From assembly GCA_963969595.1 (NCBI GenBank), contig OZ018408.1, positions 8,119,823 through 8,183,822 on the forward strand: DNA of 64,000 nt, in the 5' to 3' direction. The DNA is from Neckera pumila. Lineage: Eukaryota > Streptophyta > Bryopsida > Hypnales > Neckeraceae. The position numbers were made by a program, and so were the translations under genes. Shown piece by piece: positions 1 to 11,400 of this stretch; position 1 is the stretch's first letter; every line of letters starts with the position of its first letter. The notes under the pieces were generated by a model. It saw only the letters and a program-made list of their open reading frames with translations. It did not search any database and was not told the DNA's origin.

Positions 1-82
1 TCTTGGTACTGGGAGTGGAACCAAGAGTAGAATCGGAAGTAGAATCGGAAGTAGAACCAGGAGTGGAACCGGGAGTAGATGA
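1..82. repeat. 12-bp minisatellite
   Basis: About six imperfect tandem units of 12 bp (type GGAAGTAGAATC / GGAGTGGAACCG) fill roughly the first 80 bases. One frame would encode a VE(S/P)(E/G) tetrapeptide repeat that stays open to a stop at 111-113. No start lies inside the window, so this could be the 3' end of a coding exon or simply a minisatellite. The repeat itself is clear; coding status is undecided. Confidence 0.6.
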
Positions 83-114
83 AAATTGGGCCAATGGCAT
101 AGGGTCACACTAGT
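83..114 (-). repeat. 5' end fragment of dispersed (CAAA)n repeat
   Basis: About 30 bp ending in CACACTAGT match, in reverse, the first 30 bp of the dispersed repeat seen complete at 4030-4290, 34697-35061 and 53301-53741. The rest of the element is absent and is replaced by the 12-bp minisatellite. Apart from this fragment and the minisatellite I see no gene in 115-846; the short open frames there have no recognisable product. Confidence 0.45.
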
Positions 115-846
115 TTGTCTTGGAGGTAGCATATTGCACTAAATCCTAATAACTTAGGTAGCATGTTGTACTAAATTCAGTAAAGCAGTTCTGGGATCAC
201 TACCCACCGCTGTTTGGACAGCAACTTCTTGACTAGGGTTACTGATCCAACAGAAATTTCATAGGCAATTCTTTCTCAAGTTCAACTGCTCACCACATCC
301 TTCGAAATGCAAATTTGCTATAGTGACATTTACATTCGGATACGTGCACAACGAGCCACAGATCTATGAGATTGTCTAACAACTAACCAAGAGTTGAACA
401 TAAATTGCAACAAAAACCATGACGAAGTAGGGACTTGGTACATCAGTATCCTCATTGAATAATAATTTCCTCCGAACCACAACATCTCTTCTGGATACAC
501 GTGATGCCCAATTACTAATTCTCGGGCATTCTTTATCTCCGTCTTCACAGCTATCGAGATACATAAAAAAGAATTGAAAGAGGGGGGTATACTTATGAGA
601 ATGAGATTGAGCAAAATTGCTCGAGGCCTTGGGACAACAATCACAACCCCCTTGCTCCAATTCTTTCGAACAACTGGCAAAATTAATCAACGAGTCTGAC
701 CTAAAGATCTTCTAGAGCTGATCCACAGTATGCCGGAAAACTCGTCCAAGATCCATTGTGCTAACCCGTTCATGTCCAATAAAAGCAGGAAACTTAAGTC
801 ATGAAGAAGAGAAGCTTCAGCCTGCACAAGTCTGCCTCCTCGTGAT

Positions 847-3159
847 TCAAGCCGACACTCCCTCTGAGCTCTTCAAGCTCTCCACGAACTCCGAAAACTC
901 CACAACCGAAGTCTCGTCGCCGTCCTTTGTGCCGACCAACACCTTGTGCGCCACCTTGATGAACAGCCCGTTTTCAATCACGCCAGGAATCATGTTGATC
1001 TTGTTCTCCAGGTCGGCGGGGTCCTTCACACCTTCTGGGAATCTCACGTCCACCACCATGTTGCCCTGCCACACACCACATTCCATCCATCATGTCCTGC
1101 TCCTCAACTAGAGCGAATACTTACACTAATACAAACTGAGCTTGATGCAAGTCTCTCACGAATAGTCTGAAGAAGTGCTTGGAACTTATGATCGGGAAGC
1201 TCACCAGGTCCGTGATGACAGGGCCATCCTTTCGAAGAGCAGTGCGAATTTCGGGCTGTCCACCCAAAGCAGCCAAAGCGCGCACAACAGGAGCCAAGGC
1301 GAAAGGCAGCACCTCCACTGGCAGAGGAAATGTGAGACCCAGCGTCTTCACCACTTTGGATTCGTCGATGAGGATAACGCATTCCTTGGCGATGGAGTCC
1401 ACCACCTTCTCCATAGTGTGAGCCGCTCCCCCGCCCTTGATCAAGTTCATGCCTGAATCCACCTGCAATCACGACCCACCGGCTGTCAACATTACAAAAC
1501 GACAAGGCTCAAGTTGATCAGAAATTTCGAATCACTAAACATTCTGGAGGCACAAGTTCAATATAGAATGATCCCTGACTGACCGAATGCAAACTCTGAA
1601 AGCGTCTTCAAAGACGGCCATTTGCAATTCCGTGGCATGCTTATCCCTTCAAGACTATCATATTCAGGCCAAAATTCTCTATTAACTAAAACCAAATCAG
1701 TACAAGCTCATATTGATCCCAAAGGACCGGGGATTCATGGTGTTCAATGACCACTTCGATTGATCATATTGTGGAAAATGTAATTCAGAAAGGGCCAAAT
1801 TTTATATCGCCAGAAACAGAGAAGAACGTGATTTGGTCCAAAAACAAAGAAAATTGGACAAAAGAAAGGTCCCATACGACCCTCCGTATTCAAAACTGCC
1901 CCCAAGTTACATGAGGTCTCGTCGAGGAGTTAACCTCATTCCTACAATTTACAAACTCTGTCCCAGTTGGCATTGCAAGATATTTGAAGGATTCTATTCA
2001 AGAAATTAACCATACTTCCAATGTAATATAGAATGGAAGAGCTTCTAACAAAAGGGGTTCCATAATACCAAATTCACATGTAACACCAGCGTCTCTACAA
2101 ATCACTGAAGAATCACAGCTCCTAGAGGTTAATAGAACTCAATCCGCAAGGTAGATGATCCGTTTCACTGAAAGCAGGGCATACTGCAGGTACCGGAACT
2201 ACTTTGTTCTTTCAGAACCTCCAACTTTTGCTCAACAAGCTCTAAAGTAAACGTGCAATTCCAAAGGTGAAGTAATAGAGGCGACAAAGGCATTGACAAA
2301 GTACCAAACAAAGCAGACCATTCGGTACTGTTTTAGATGAGGTGCATTCTAGGGTTTCACGGCCGTAGTAACCAGGTACGGGATTACTCTTAGGTCTTTC
2401 AGAATCTCCAACTTTTCCACGACAAACACTAAACAAACGTGCAATTCCACAGGTGATGTAACAGAGGTGACAAAGGCACTGACAAAGCAGACAATTCGAT
2501 ACTGTTCAAGATGAGGTGCATTCTAGGGTTTGACGACAGTAGTAACCACAGCGTGGATGATGCGAACCACGTGAGCTTCTGATTCTAGCTAGAAACAGCG
2601 CACATTGCTACAAGGTAATTTCTAAAACCTAAATGCTAAGAAAGATAAAATTGTGAAAAAGACGAACCTCATCCGCTCCGTCGAACGCGAGATCGATGCG
2701 ATTCACGTCATTCAAGTCCACAGTCTTGACGCCGAACTGACGGGCGAGCACCCTGGACTGGTAGCTGGTGGCCACGCCCACGATGTCCTTGAGCTTGTTG
2801 GCTTTGATCAAGAGGCCGAGCTCCTCAATCGCCATGGACGACGTGCTTCCGGTCCCCAGCCCCACCACCATCCCCGACTTCACGAGCTCAATTGCCTTCT
2901 TCGCCACCGCGCGCTTCACCCCTTCCTGCGCCGCAGGATCCTTGAGCGCCACCACATGTAAGGAAGCTCTTCGCCCAGACGGAATTGGCGCAGCGGGAGC
3001 GAACACCACCTTCGCGTTCCCGAGGTGGTTCGGTCTCAGGGTGAGACGCAGCTGGCTCGACGATGGAGCTGCCAGAACACTACCCTTGTTGCACTGGGCT
3101 ACAGTTCTCCCTGCAGACGACACAGCTGCCTGCTGCAGCATTGCAGAAGAAGACGCCAT
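847..3159 (-). CDS. RPI: Ribose-5-phosphate isomerase A, plastid (3 exons)
   Basis: It interconverts ribose-5-phosphate and ribulose-5-phosphate in the Calvin cycle and pentose phosphate pathway. Exons on the minus strand are 3159-2668, 1462-1205 and 1065-847. All junctions are GT-AG and phase 0, giving about 322 residues. Residues 1-70 form an Ala/Ser-rich, acid-poor leader typical of a chloroplast transit peptide. Core motifs are GLGTGST (about 100-106), DGADEV (160-165, spanning the first junction) and IKGGGAA (about 172-178), followed by [11 protein letters not shown] and PVEVLPFA. These are the substrate loops and the catalytic Asp/Lys region of the RpiA family. The ATG at 3159 is the first ATG in the open frame. 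Intron 1 (2667-1463) is long and holds a tandem duplication and an eroded TTAA element. Plant homologues are about 270-290 residues; the excess here is in the leader. Confidence 0.93.
1718..1929. mobile_element. Eroded ~0.2 kb TTAA element in RPI intron 1
   Basis: The sequence is clearly related over its length to the copy at 48933-49185 (shared blocks: AAAGGACCG.GAATTCATGG near the left end, then TTTATATC near the middle and GAAAATTGGAC further right). The left terminus has decayed to CCCAAAGGACC. A TTAA follows the right end at 1930-1933. No coding capacity. Confidence 0.55.
2194..2552. repeat. Tandem duplication, ~180 bp x 2, in RPI intron 1
   Basis: Two diverged direct copies, about 2194-2371 and 2376-2552, share blocks such as CAAACGTGCAATTCCA-like, GATGAGGTGCATTCTAGGG and AGTAGTAACC. 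The first copy has a few short insertions. The repeat lies entirely within the intron. Confidence 0.8.
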
Positions 3160-4029
3160 AGCTCCGCCTAGGCACACCCAAAAAACTTTCGAATTTTACA
3201 AAGAACCTTACACACTCAATTCCTGCACAGACACACGCACACAAAGCTCATTCCAATTGAACCCCGGAAAACCAAACCCCTCCCCTGTATCTCCTCTAAA
3301 CGTCCTCAAAACCAGAATCCTTTAGAATGCTGACAAGATGCAACTTGATAAACCAACTGCACAAAAGCTCAAACCATACAAAAGCTCAACCCATGCAAAA
3401 GCAAACACAGACTTACTGTGTGAGACTAGACACAACAGCCTAGCAAGCGAAAAAGAGGAGCCTGTAAATAAACAGTGGAGAGGAGGGCACGAGCCTACCC
3501 TGGCACACGACAACGCGGAACTGAGTTGGGAATGCGAAATGTGGGGTGGATCGAGGAGATGGGCAGGAATGCTCTGGTGATGAGACGAACCAACGGTGCC
3601 AGAGCTTCGGTCACGCCGGTCACTCTTACCTCGTGAGCAGTGGATGTTTTTTCTATACAGTTTTTTTTAATTTATTTTGTTTTTGTTTTTTGGGTTGATT
3701 CCAGCGTGGCAAGTGGGCTTTTTGCCTCACTTTTGGCAAAGCTACTGTACTGCTGAGCTCGCCGTTCTACAGTATTCTGTACAAGCAGACAGGGAGAACT
3801 GGAGAAGTCTTCAAATATCCTCCACCTCTCTCTCTCCTCTGCTGCTGTGGGGACTGTGGCCTCGATTGTTCCGCCGTGCTTCCAGAGCTCCAATTGTGGG
3901 CCGTGGATGGTAGACCATTTCGATCGGATGGCCATCATAATTGATGTCACTTTTTACTGCTGGGAGTTCAGTTGTTGATGTGGCTTCTGTTCTCACTATT
4001 CGAGAGAATCTTTGTGAACTTAGCGTAAC
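3160..4029. other. Intergenic: RPI promoter side
   Basis: Upstream region of the isomerase gene. Positions 3170-3330 are C/A-rich and probably 5' UTR. T-rich tracts lie near 3660-3690. Short open frames at 3672-3996 on the minus strand resemble nothing I recognise. No defined promoter motif is claimed. Confidence 0.5.
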
Positions 4030-4290
4030 ACTAGTGTGGCCTGTGCCGTTGCCACAGTCAAATTCATAGTGAAAGTAATTTTCTAAATTTTTTGACTCCT
4101 AATAAACACTTTGAAATTCAATAACCTCCACACCGTGGGTCCAAACGCCACCAAAACCAAACTTGTGCACCCCTCCTCGCTGAGAGCTTTCAGACGATAC
4201 CAAGCACACAGCTGGGGGACGCACGACCCGAGAGATCTCAAAGTAACAAAACAAAACAAACAAAATAATCAAACAGCCAAACTTAAGTTA
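4030..4290 (+). repeat. Dispersed repeat with (CAAA)n tract, copy A
   Basis: It starts ACTAGTGTGGCC, continues through a block containing TTTGAAATTCAATAAC and CGATACCAAGCAC, then an imperfect CAAA/CAAAA tract, and ends near CTTAAG. The same order of blocks recurs at 53301-53741 (+) and 34697-35061 (-). No transposase or reverse transcriptase is encoded. It is compatible with a SINE-like or other non-autonomous retroposon, but the class is undetermined. Confidence 0.65.
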
Positions 4291-5603
4291 TGGATGATAT
4301 TATGGTTAAACAAGAAGTGTAAGGTAGGAGGACCATTTTAGAGTCTTTTGGCTTAGAATTTCTTCTATGCACATCTAAGCATTTTCTAACAAATTTACAG
4401 GGAAAGAAGAGAGGAAGGCACATCCATCACAATGTGATTCAGAATGATTGGTGCAAATGGAATTCAAAAATGAGGACATGCAAATCTTAAACCTAAACAA
4501 CATGGTGCATGTAATTGCTTAGGATGGTACAAAAGTGTCCCACCACTCATAACTCCACATTAATTACACTAAAATTTTGTCTACTTCCAAATCAAACTCA
4601 ATCCCCAACCACTCATAAAATTGTGCAACATGATCCCAAATCATTCATTTGTGTAGTAACAGTTCGTGGTACAAAAGTAGGAGTTCTTGGAGCACGGGCA
4701 GAATATGGACAGGCTACCTTGATGGTTTTGCGGAAATGGAAGTCACACGGTGGTCACACGTGGCCAAGAAGGCAGAAGCACATTCAGAGTCAAACTCTGG
4801 TTCGTCTCCTCAACCAGCATTTTTTTGGGGGCGAAATTTCGCACTTGTCAGACTGTTTCAGCCTGTCGGACGCCCTCCCTCCAGATTTGCTCCAGTGGTT
4901 TGGAGGCTTCTGGCGACACTTGTCCAGAAAAAAAACACTGCTCCTCAACAACTGTGGTCGAACCAAATGCAACTGCAAGAAGAGGAAGGGATTTACAGTA
5001 CAGTACAGCACAGTACAGCAGAGACTTTTTGCAAGCAAGCCATCAACGAAGTTATGTCAAAGTGCTCAATGAACTGCCGTTGCAAAACCACGATTTACAA
5101 CGCTTTCAAAACTATAGAAGTGACGGTAAACGGACTATGGTGATGGCGAAGTGCAACTTCAATGTTTCATCTTTCAGAGGCACGAAATTCTTCATAATTT
5201 CTACCCCTTTGGAAAACAATGAGCATAGTCATGAACGAGAGAAGCGAAAGGATGAACTTGTCACGTTGCACGATAAAAAAGGAGAAATAATCAGCGGACA
5301 CCAAACTCCCGAGTGACAACTCTGTCACCAAAATTATAAAAGCAGAATTCTGCTTGAAAATTGGGCAATGGCAATAAGAGACTATGTACGCCCATTGATA
5401 TTCAGCAAGAGCTTCATCTTGAGCTGTAACAATGTGTCAAACATCAGTGACACATAAAGCTTCAATTCCAAGGAGTCAACTGCTGCATTGAGCAGGTGAA
5501 AAAAAATTCCAAATTGGTGATGATCACGTCACTTAAAAAAACCCACCCGTGTCTATTGCTCATTGAAATTCCATTGTGCAGCTCTTCGTAAACCAGTTCC
5601 TCT
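4291..5603. other. Intergenic with long overlapping open frames, no recognised gene
   Basis: Between 4515 and 5316 all three plus-strand frames stay open for 160-188 codons, but none contains a domain I recognise and codon use is not convincing. A short CAGTA-type simple repeat lies at about 4996-5022. It may be untranslated or decayed sequence. The rest appears unstructured. Confidence 0.35.
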
Positions 5604-6545
5604 TCACCATCGTCGGCGAAGGCTGATCCACGCCAAGGCCCCCACCAGCGCGCCTCCCAAATGCCCCGCATGCGCGGTGCGCGAGCCTTCATTGCGTGCT
5701 TGCCAGACATCAGACCCAATCAGGTACACTCCGAAGAGAGCAGCCGGCACTGGAATGAAGAAGTTCACCATGATGATCCGCGTCGGGAAGAGGAGGATAT
5801 GAAGCAACACGATTGCATTCACGGCACCACTGGCGCCGAGTGCACTGGGCGTGTAGCGCGCATTGAAGCGATGCTGGGGAATGTTTTCCAGCCACGGCAC
5901 CACAAAGGCGCAGTACACAAGATGGCCCACTGACCCCGCAATCCCGCCGGCCAGGTATAGATTCAGCAGCCAGCGGCCCCCAAAGAGCTGCGCAATCTCC
6001 GTGCCAAAGAAGTAGAGACCGAGCATGTTCATCGCCAGGTGGTCAAACCGGGCTTGACTGAACGCCGACGTCACGATTGTGTGCAGCCGGCCGCTCATAA
6101 CCGAGTTGACAGAAACCATGAAATTGTTTGCCATGAACCGCGGATCGACCGTCTGCCACAAGCCAAACACCACCAGGTTCACCCCTATCAACCCCCAAAC
6201 CACAGTTTGCGAGTTTCCTCTGCCATAGCCACCTCCGTACCCTCCAAACCCGCCCCCGGCATAGCTTCTTTGAAACCCCAGTCTTCGCCGAACTGAATCG
6301 GACCACCGCGACAACGAAGACTTCCGGAGAGAATAAGCCAGGTCCTGTTGACCTGCTTGGACAAGCAAGGGATTCAATGCAAGCCATCTCCTCGGTGATG
6401 CAAAACCCCGCAGCAATGGTGAAGCCAAGTGTTCTCGGCCAGCATCGGGACTCCATAGCACCCTCCCCGGAGGTAGCAAGCTCCGTAGAGGGGCAGACAA
6501 AGCTACCTGTCGGCCAGCCTGCCTCAAAACCGCAAGAGAGAGCAT
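5604..6545 (-). CDS. Rhomboid-family intramembrane serine protease, mitochondrial type
   Basis: A single-exon frame of 313 residues. It cleaves transmembrane substrates within the membrane. Residues 1-90 are rich in Arg/Leu/Ser with few acids, consistent with a mitochondrial (or plastid) targeting peptide. A Gly/Tyr-rich linker follows (about 96-110). The rhomboid domain runs from about 112 to 310 with six or so hydrophobic segments. Signature residues are visible: the HL..NM segment (about 169-174) and GLYFFGTEIA in the early helices, the catalytic serine in LGASGAVNA (Ser239), and the catalytic His295 in AGHLGGALVG. The order and spacing match plant RBL11/RBL12-type proteins, with RBL12 the closest in my judgement. 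The ATG at 6545 is the first in frame. The gene is divergent from the dehydrogenase gene, about 1.9 kb away. Confidence 0.9.
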   Translation of the reverse strand: MLSLAVLRQAGRQVALSAPLRSLLPPGRVLWSPDAGREHLASPLLRGFASPRRWLALNPLLVQAGQQDLAYSLRKSSLSRWSDSVRRRLGFQRSYAGGGFGGYGGGYGRGNSQTVVWGLIGVNLVVFGLWQTVDPRFMANNFMVSVNSVMSGRLHTIVTSAFSQARFDHLAMNMLGLYFFGTEIAQLFGGRWLLNLYLAGGIAGSVGHLVYCAFVVPWLENIPQHRFNARYTPSALGASGAVNAIVLLHILLFPTRIIMVNFFIPVPAALFGVYLIGSDVWQARNEGSRTAHAGHLGGALVGALAWISLRRRW

Positions 6546-8468
6546 GGTTCTTCACTTGTTCCTTGAATCAGCAACATGTTCTAACGGCTTGCCAACATGT
6601 CCACGCCTCTACTGTCCTGTGACACATCGTTCATATGCTACTCTCTAGTGCAATGCATTTTTCGGCAATCAATCCCTGACAAAACAGAACGATTCAAAAT
6701 TAAGTTAACCCTTTAGTGCCAAAACTATCAAATAAAAAGTGTAGTTTGGAAGACTATAGCTCGTAATTTCTAGAGCACATTTCTATCTTACTTAAAACTG
6801 CCAAAATGATTCATTTCCACTCCTATAGATCAGAAAGTGGTCACTTTAAACTGTTTAGGCACTAAGGGGTAAAACAGTGCAAGTACAATCCAAGCTGAGC
6901 AGAATATATAGTGAGCTCAAAATCGAGTCTATCATCAAAACAATAGACTAATGAATTGAGCAAAAGTGGTCAAGCTCAAACACTTTCAACCCAAAATTTG
7001 TAAAGCATGAAGTAATGCTTAACATGGTAGAAGTTGAGAAAATTAACAACGCATAAATTGCAATGCACTGAGCAGTTTAAACGACTATATAGACTCAGTT
7101 GTTGTCACCTTTTCTTAAAAACATTCCAAAACTTAGGATTGCAGTCTAATTTTACACATTCATGTGCTACATGCCAATTTCAATTCTGTTTTTGAATTCA
7201 CTGCATCAAGCAGAAAGATTTCAGGCAAAGAGCTCTCATAGCGAAGCACTCAGATCCTATTCACATGAGCATCAATGAAACGACCAACGGAAGGGGTGAT
7301 ATAATTCAGAGCTGCTTACGTCCACACATTGACAACAAAAACTCCACCATCCGGCAATCTCTAAGGAAAGACATCCATAAACCCCACCCAATCCACAAGT
7401 TATCGATAACATAAACCACAGATAAAGAGCTCGCCGGTCCAACCCCTAAAAACGAAATCTGAATGACCTAAAAAATTGCACGTTTCTTCCATCTCAGCAA
7501 CTTCAATTTCTGGCACCCTGATTCCTGACGGAGATACAAGAACATTCCGTCAAGAGACGCGAGTTCAAGAACCCTAAAACCTCCACGACGTCACCATCTC
7601 CACAAATACAGTCCAGGGAGAAAAAAAAACCTATAAAACTCCAGTCTACGTCCAATTCTATGCACGTAACATAAACGCGTAAAAAAACTCATCTGAGCTC
7701 ATTAGGTCATACCCGAGTGTGCCCTAAACAGAAACTTCGAAAAGATAACAAAAATTAAACTGCGAAATTCAACTTGCATAGAGGAGACAAGTCCAGGAAC
7801 TAAACCTGCTTATAACCGCGAGCAGTAATTCAGAAGCTGCCAAGCAATCGAAACCGCCCACGACAACACCGAGGCTCCAACGCGCAACCAAAAGCCAGGG
7901 CCGATTGACGAAACGAAAAACAGAAAGCACCGCTCGGCGTTCCACAATCGTCCTCGATTCTCGATTTGATCAAGCAGTCACTGACGGCGGTGCAATTTGT
8001 TACAGAGCTACCACAAAAAAAACTACAGGTCGATACGAAAAATGAATTCAACGCAATCGGAGATTTTCAACATGTTGACGTTGGCGGAATCTTGGAGGGG
8101 CAATCGGGACTCGACCTGCACTTCTCATCGAAAGTTCATCCAATTAGACGAGCTCTGTTCATCAAAACATCGGTTGCGAACTCCTTGCACTCGCCGTTGC
8201 TGTCGTCGTGGCGCTGACGAGGGCTGCTCACAAGTTCACGAACCCACGGCATCTCTCCGGAATGCGGCCTGTCTATCAACTTCAGGAGACTTGACGATCG
8301 GCGTGATGATTGCTGCGAATTTTTCAATTTTATGTCATTTGAAAAGTAGCAAATCCATTCCATTGCAGTACTCTAGAGGCTATGTGTTAATTCTACCTGG
8401 TGGACTGCTCTAGAGAGAATTTTCTTGCGAAGATTGAGACGCTTTGACGGTTCCTGAATTTGCACGCG
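6546..8468. other. Divergent intergenic region between rhomboid and dehydrogenase genes
   Basis: It must contain both promoters. Apart from the small TTAA-type element at 6709-6869 I see AT-rich sequence with no recognised gene. Open frames at about 7830-8413 overlap on both strands without any recognisable domain and probably represent 5' UTR or promoter of the dehydrogenase gene. Confidence 0.5.
6709..6869. mobile_element. Small TTAA-type inverted-repeat element
   Basis: A 161-bp segment with termini CCCTTTAGTGCC and GGCACTAAGGGG, which are inverted repeats matching at 11 of 12 positions. It is flanked by TTAA (6705-6708) and a TAAA (6870-6873) that could be a mutated TTAA. Non-coding. It belongs to the same structural class as the elements at 44614, 57441 and 63176. 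Confidence 0.65.
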
Positions 8469-11400
8469 ATGGCGAGTATTCGCGTGGTGGGTGTGGTGGG
8501 CGCGGGGCAGATGGGGTCTGGCATTGCGCAAGTGGCCGCCGCGGCGAAGATGCAGGTGATCATGGCGGATGTGGATGACGCGGCGCTCGGTCGCGGCTTG
8601 CGTTCCGTCTCGTCCTCTCTGTCGCGCTTCGTGAAGAAGCAATTACTCTCCCAGGTCACTCCTCATTCTTCTTTCCGATCCGATCGTGTCCCTTTGCACA
8701 CTTCTTTGTCGAAATAGTGCTTGCCATGGCGTTACATGCGTTTTCACAACCCAAGATGTATATCACAGAACGAAAATTGGGCAACAGTATGATTGCTCTC
8801 GCATTGACAGTACTATTCTTTTGGGGATTGGTTGTTGGTGTGGGTAGTTAGAAATCGAAGAGAGAGTAATTTGCTTCAGGAGGATTTTCTGAAAGTTCAT
8901 TGCAATCTGAGCTTGGTTTCTGGAACTTTTGAAGCGATGCTGCTGCTGCTGCTGCTGCTTTTGGTTGCCTTGTTTTTTGAGGTTTGCGTCTTGATGAACG
9001 ATTCGCAGGGGTCTTTGTCGTCCAAGTACTTGCTATGGCGTTACATGCGTCTTCACAACCTAAGACGTAAATCACAGAACCAAAAATGAACACAGTACGA
9101 TTGCCCTTGCATTGAGAGTACTATTCTTTTTGGAGTTGGATGTTGGTATTGGGGGTTCGAAATCGAAAAGAGAGTAATTCATATCAGGAGGGTTTCTGAA
9201 TGTTAATTGCAATCTGAGCCTGATTTCGGGAAGTTTAGAGCGATGCTGCTGCTTTTAGTTGACTTGTTTTTTGAGGTTTGCGTCTTAATGATCGATTTGC
9301 ACGGGTCTTTGTCGTTCAAGTACTTGCATGGTGTTACATGCGCCTTCACAACGCAAGCCGTATATCACAGAACGAAAATTTTGACAGTACAATTGCCCTC
9401 GCATTGAGAGTACTGTTATTTTTGGAATTGTTTGTTGGTGTTGGTGTTGGTGTCTCACAACCTAAAAGAGAGTCATTCGCCTCAGGAGGGTGTTCGCTTG
9501 ATTTCTAGAAGTTTAGTTTGCTGTTGCTGCTGCTTTGGGTCGCCTGGTTTCTTGAGCTTTGTATGTGCTGCGGGGGAAATGAATGCATGCTTGCAGGAGG
9601 AGGCAGATGCAACAATGTCAAGACTGCGCACCACGACATCGTTGCAGGAGATGCAGGACGCCGATGTGGTGATTGAGGCCGTGGCGGAGAACGAGAGATT
9701 GAAGACTCGCATTTTCAGTGAGCTCGACATGTTGCTCAAGCCGTCCGCCATCTTGGCTTCCAACACGAGCTCCATCTCTATCACCCGTCTCGCGGCCTCT
9801 ACGCAGCGTCCCAAGCAGGTAAGGAAACGGCGACCCTAGAGATTCTTGCCGAAAACCTACAGATTCAAATCTATCATCCTACTTCTATCAAATGTTTAGC
9901 TAAAGTTTGTAAGTTGGTTTGCCATTATTAACATAGAAAGGAGTCAATTTTGCATATTGCATATTGCATGGGAGTAAAAGATTGTAAATGAAGAAAGTCA
10001 TCCAATCTTGGACCAATCAGGTCGGAATGCGGCAATGATTCTGATATCTAAGAAGTAAAGAGTACGGTCTTTCAAGTGCTAAAGAATGTTGTGGCTAAAG
10101 AATGTATCCATACCATCTTATGTCGGCATGCACCATCACGAATTTCTTGTTAAAATGCTGCATGAAAGTGCCATAGTTGTATGGGTTAAGAAAAGAGAAT
10201 ACTGGTGGTTGCAGGTGATAGGTATGCATTTTATGAATCCACCTCCGTTGATGAAGCTTGTGGAGGTTGTGCGTGGGATGGCAACGGAAGATGAAGTGTT
10301 CGATACGATCAAAGCTCTGGCTGAGAGGTACTGCTCTTATCAGAATAACTCCTTTCTATCTTTCAATTTCTATAGAAACCTTGAATGTTCCCTTTTTGGA
10401 GTTGCTAGAGAAGGGATCAAGACCACAATTCACTTTGATTCCTTGAACACCGTCTTTTCTAATATCTCATTTTTTGCTCTATCTCAGCATCGTAGGGAAC
10501 GAACATGTTCTATCCAAAATTCACTTTATCCTCCCATTGTCATAGTCTGTTACTACCTCTGTTTCTGAAAAAGACACTTGTTTCATTAAAAAAATATAAA
10601 GGAAACACAAATCTTTTTCAGAAACAGGGGGACTAGGTCACAAGAAAGTTGCATGCAAATGTGATAATGAAAAGTTTGACTATTGTGAATTTAATTATTG
10701 TGAAATTAATTAGGAGTAATGTGAAAGTAGAACCTCAGTGTACAAAATATCAACCTAGGGAGTGGCAAATATGTATTTCTACAATTAGGTTGCGCTTTCA
10801 CATTACTAGACATGACTTCACATAGGGTGCATTCATATGAAGAAGACCATATCTTAACCTTGCAATTACATTTGTATCATGAGGGAGTATCTCAATCTTG
10901 GAAGGGACAAAATAAATCCACTATACAACCCTCCAAATCTCAATTATTTATGCATCTCAAAGTAAAGATAGTTTCCTTTGGTGTGAATGTACCTTGCGTA
11001 TGAAGGATCATTTTAGATTTGAAGGAGGTAAAGTAAGATTATTATGATCTCTTGATCTCATATTGAAATAGTTTTGTCCTTCTCAAAAGTTAAGATATTT
11101 TTCCATATTAGTGTGAATGTACCCTAGTGGAGGTTTGTAGTGGGAGTAGCATTCTTACTATAGATTGCATGGCGGCAGGTGCGGGAAGATAGTAAGCTGT
11201 GCAAAGGACTATCCAGGCTTCATTGTCAACCGAATCCTAATGCCACAAATCAATGAAGCATTCTATTGCATACAAGAGGGGGTGGGCACCCCTACAGACA
11301 TCGACACAGCCATGAAGTTGGGCACCAATCAACCCATGGGGCCCTTGGCACTAGCAGATCTCATTGGCCTTGATACTTGTCTCTCCATCATGCAAACACT

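Noticed and set aside
4515..5316. Three overlapping plus-strand open frames of 160-188 codons
   Set aside because: No recognisable domain in any frame and no consistent codon bias. Three overlapping frames of similar length suggest compositional accident rather than a gene.
8940..8961. CTG trinucleotide tract as a coding poly-Leu/Ala segment
   Set aside because: It is inside intron 1 of the dehydrogenase gene, in a tandemly repeated non-coding unit.
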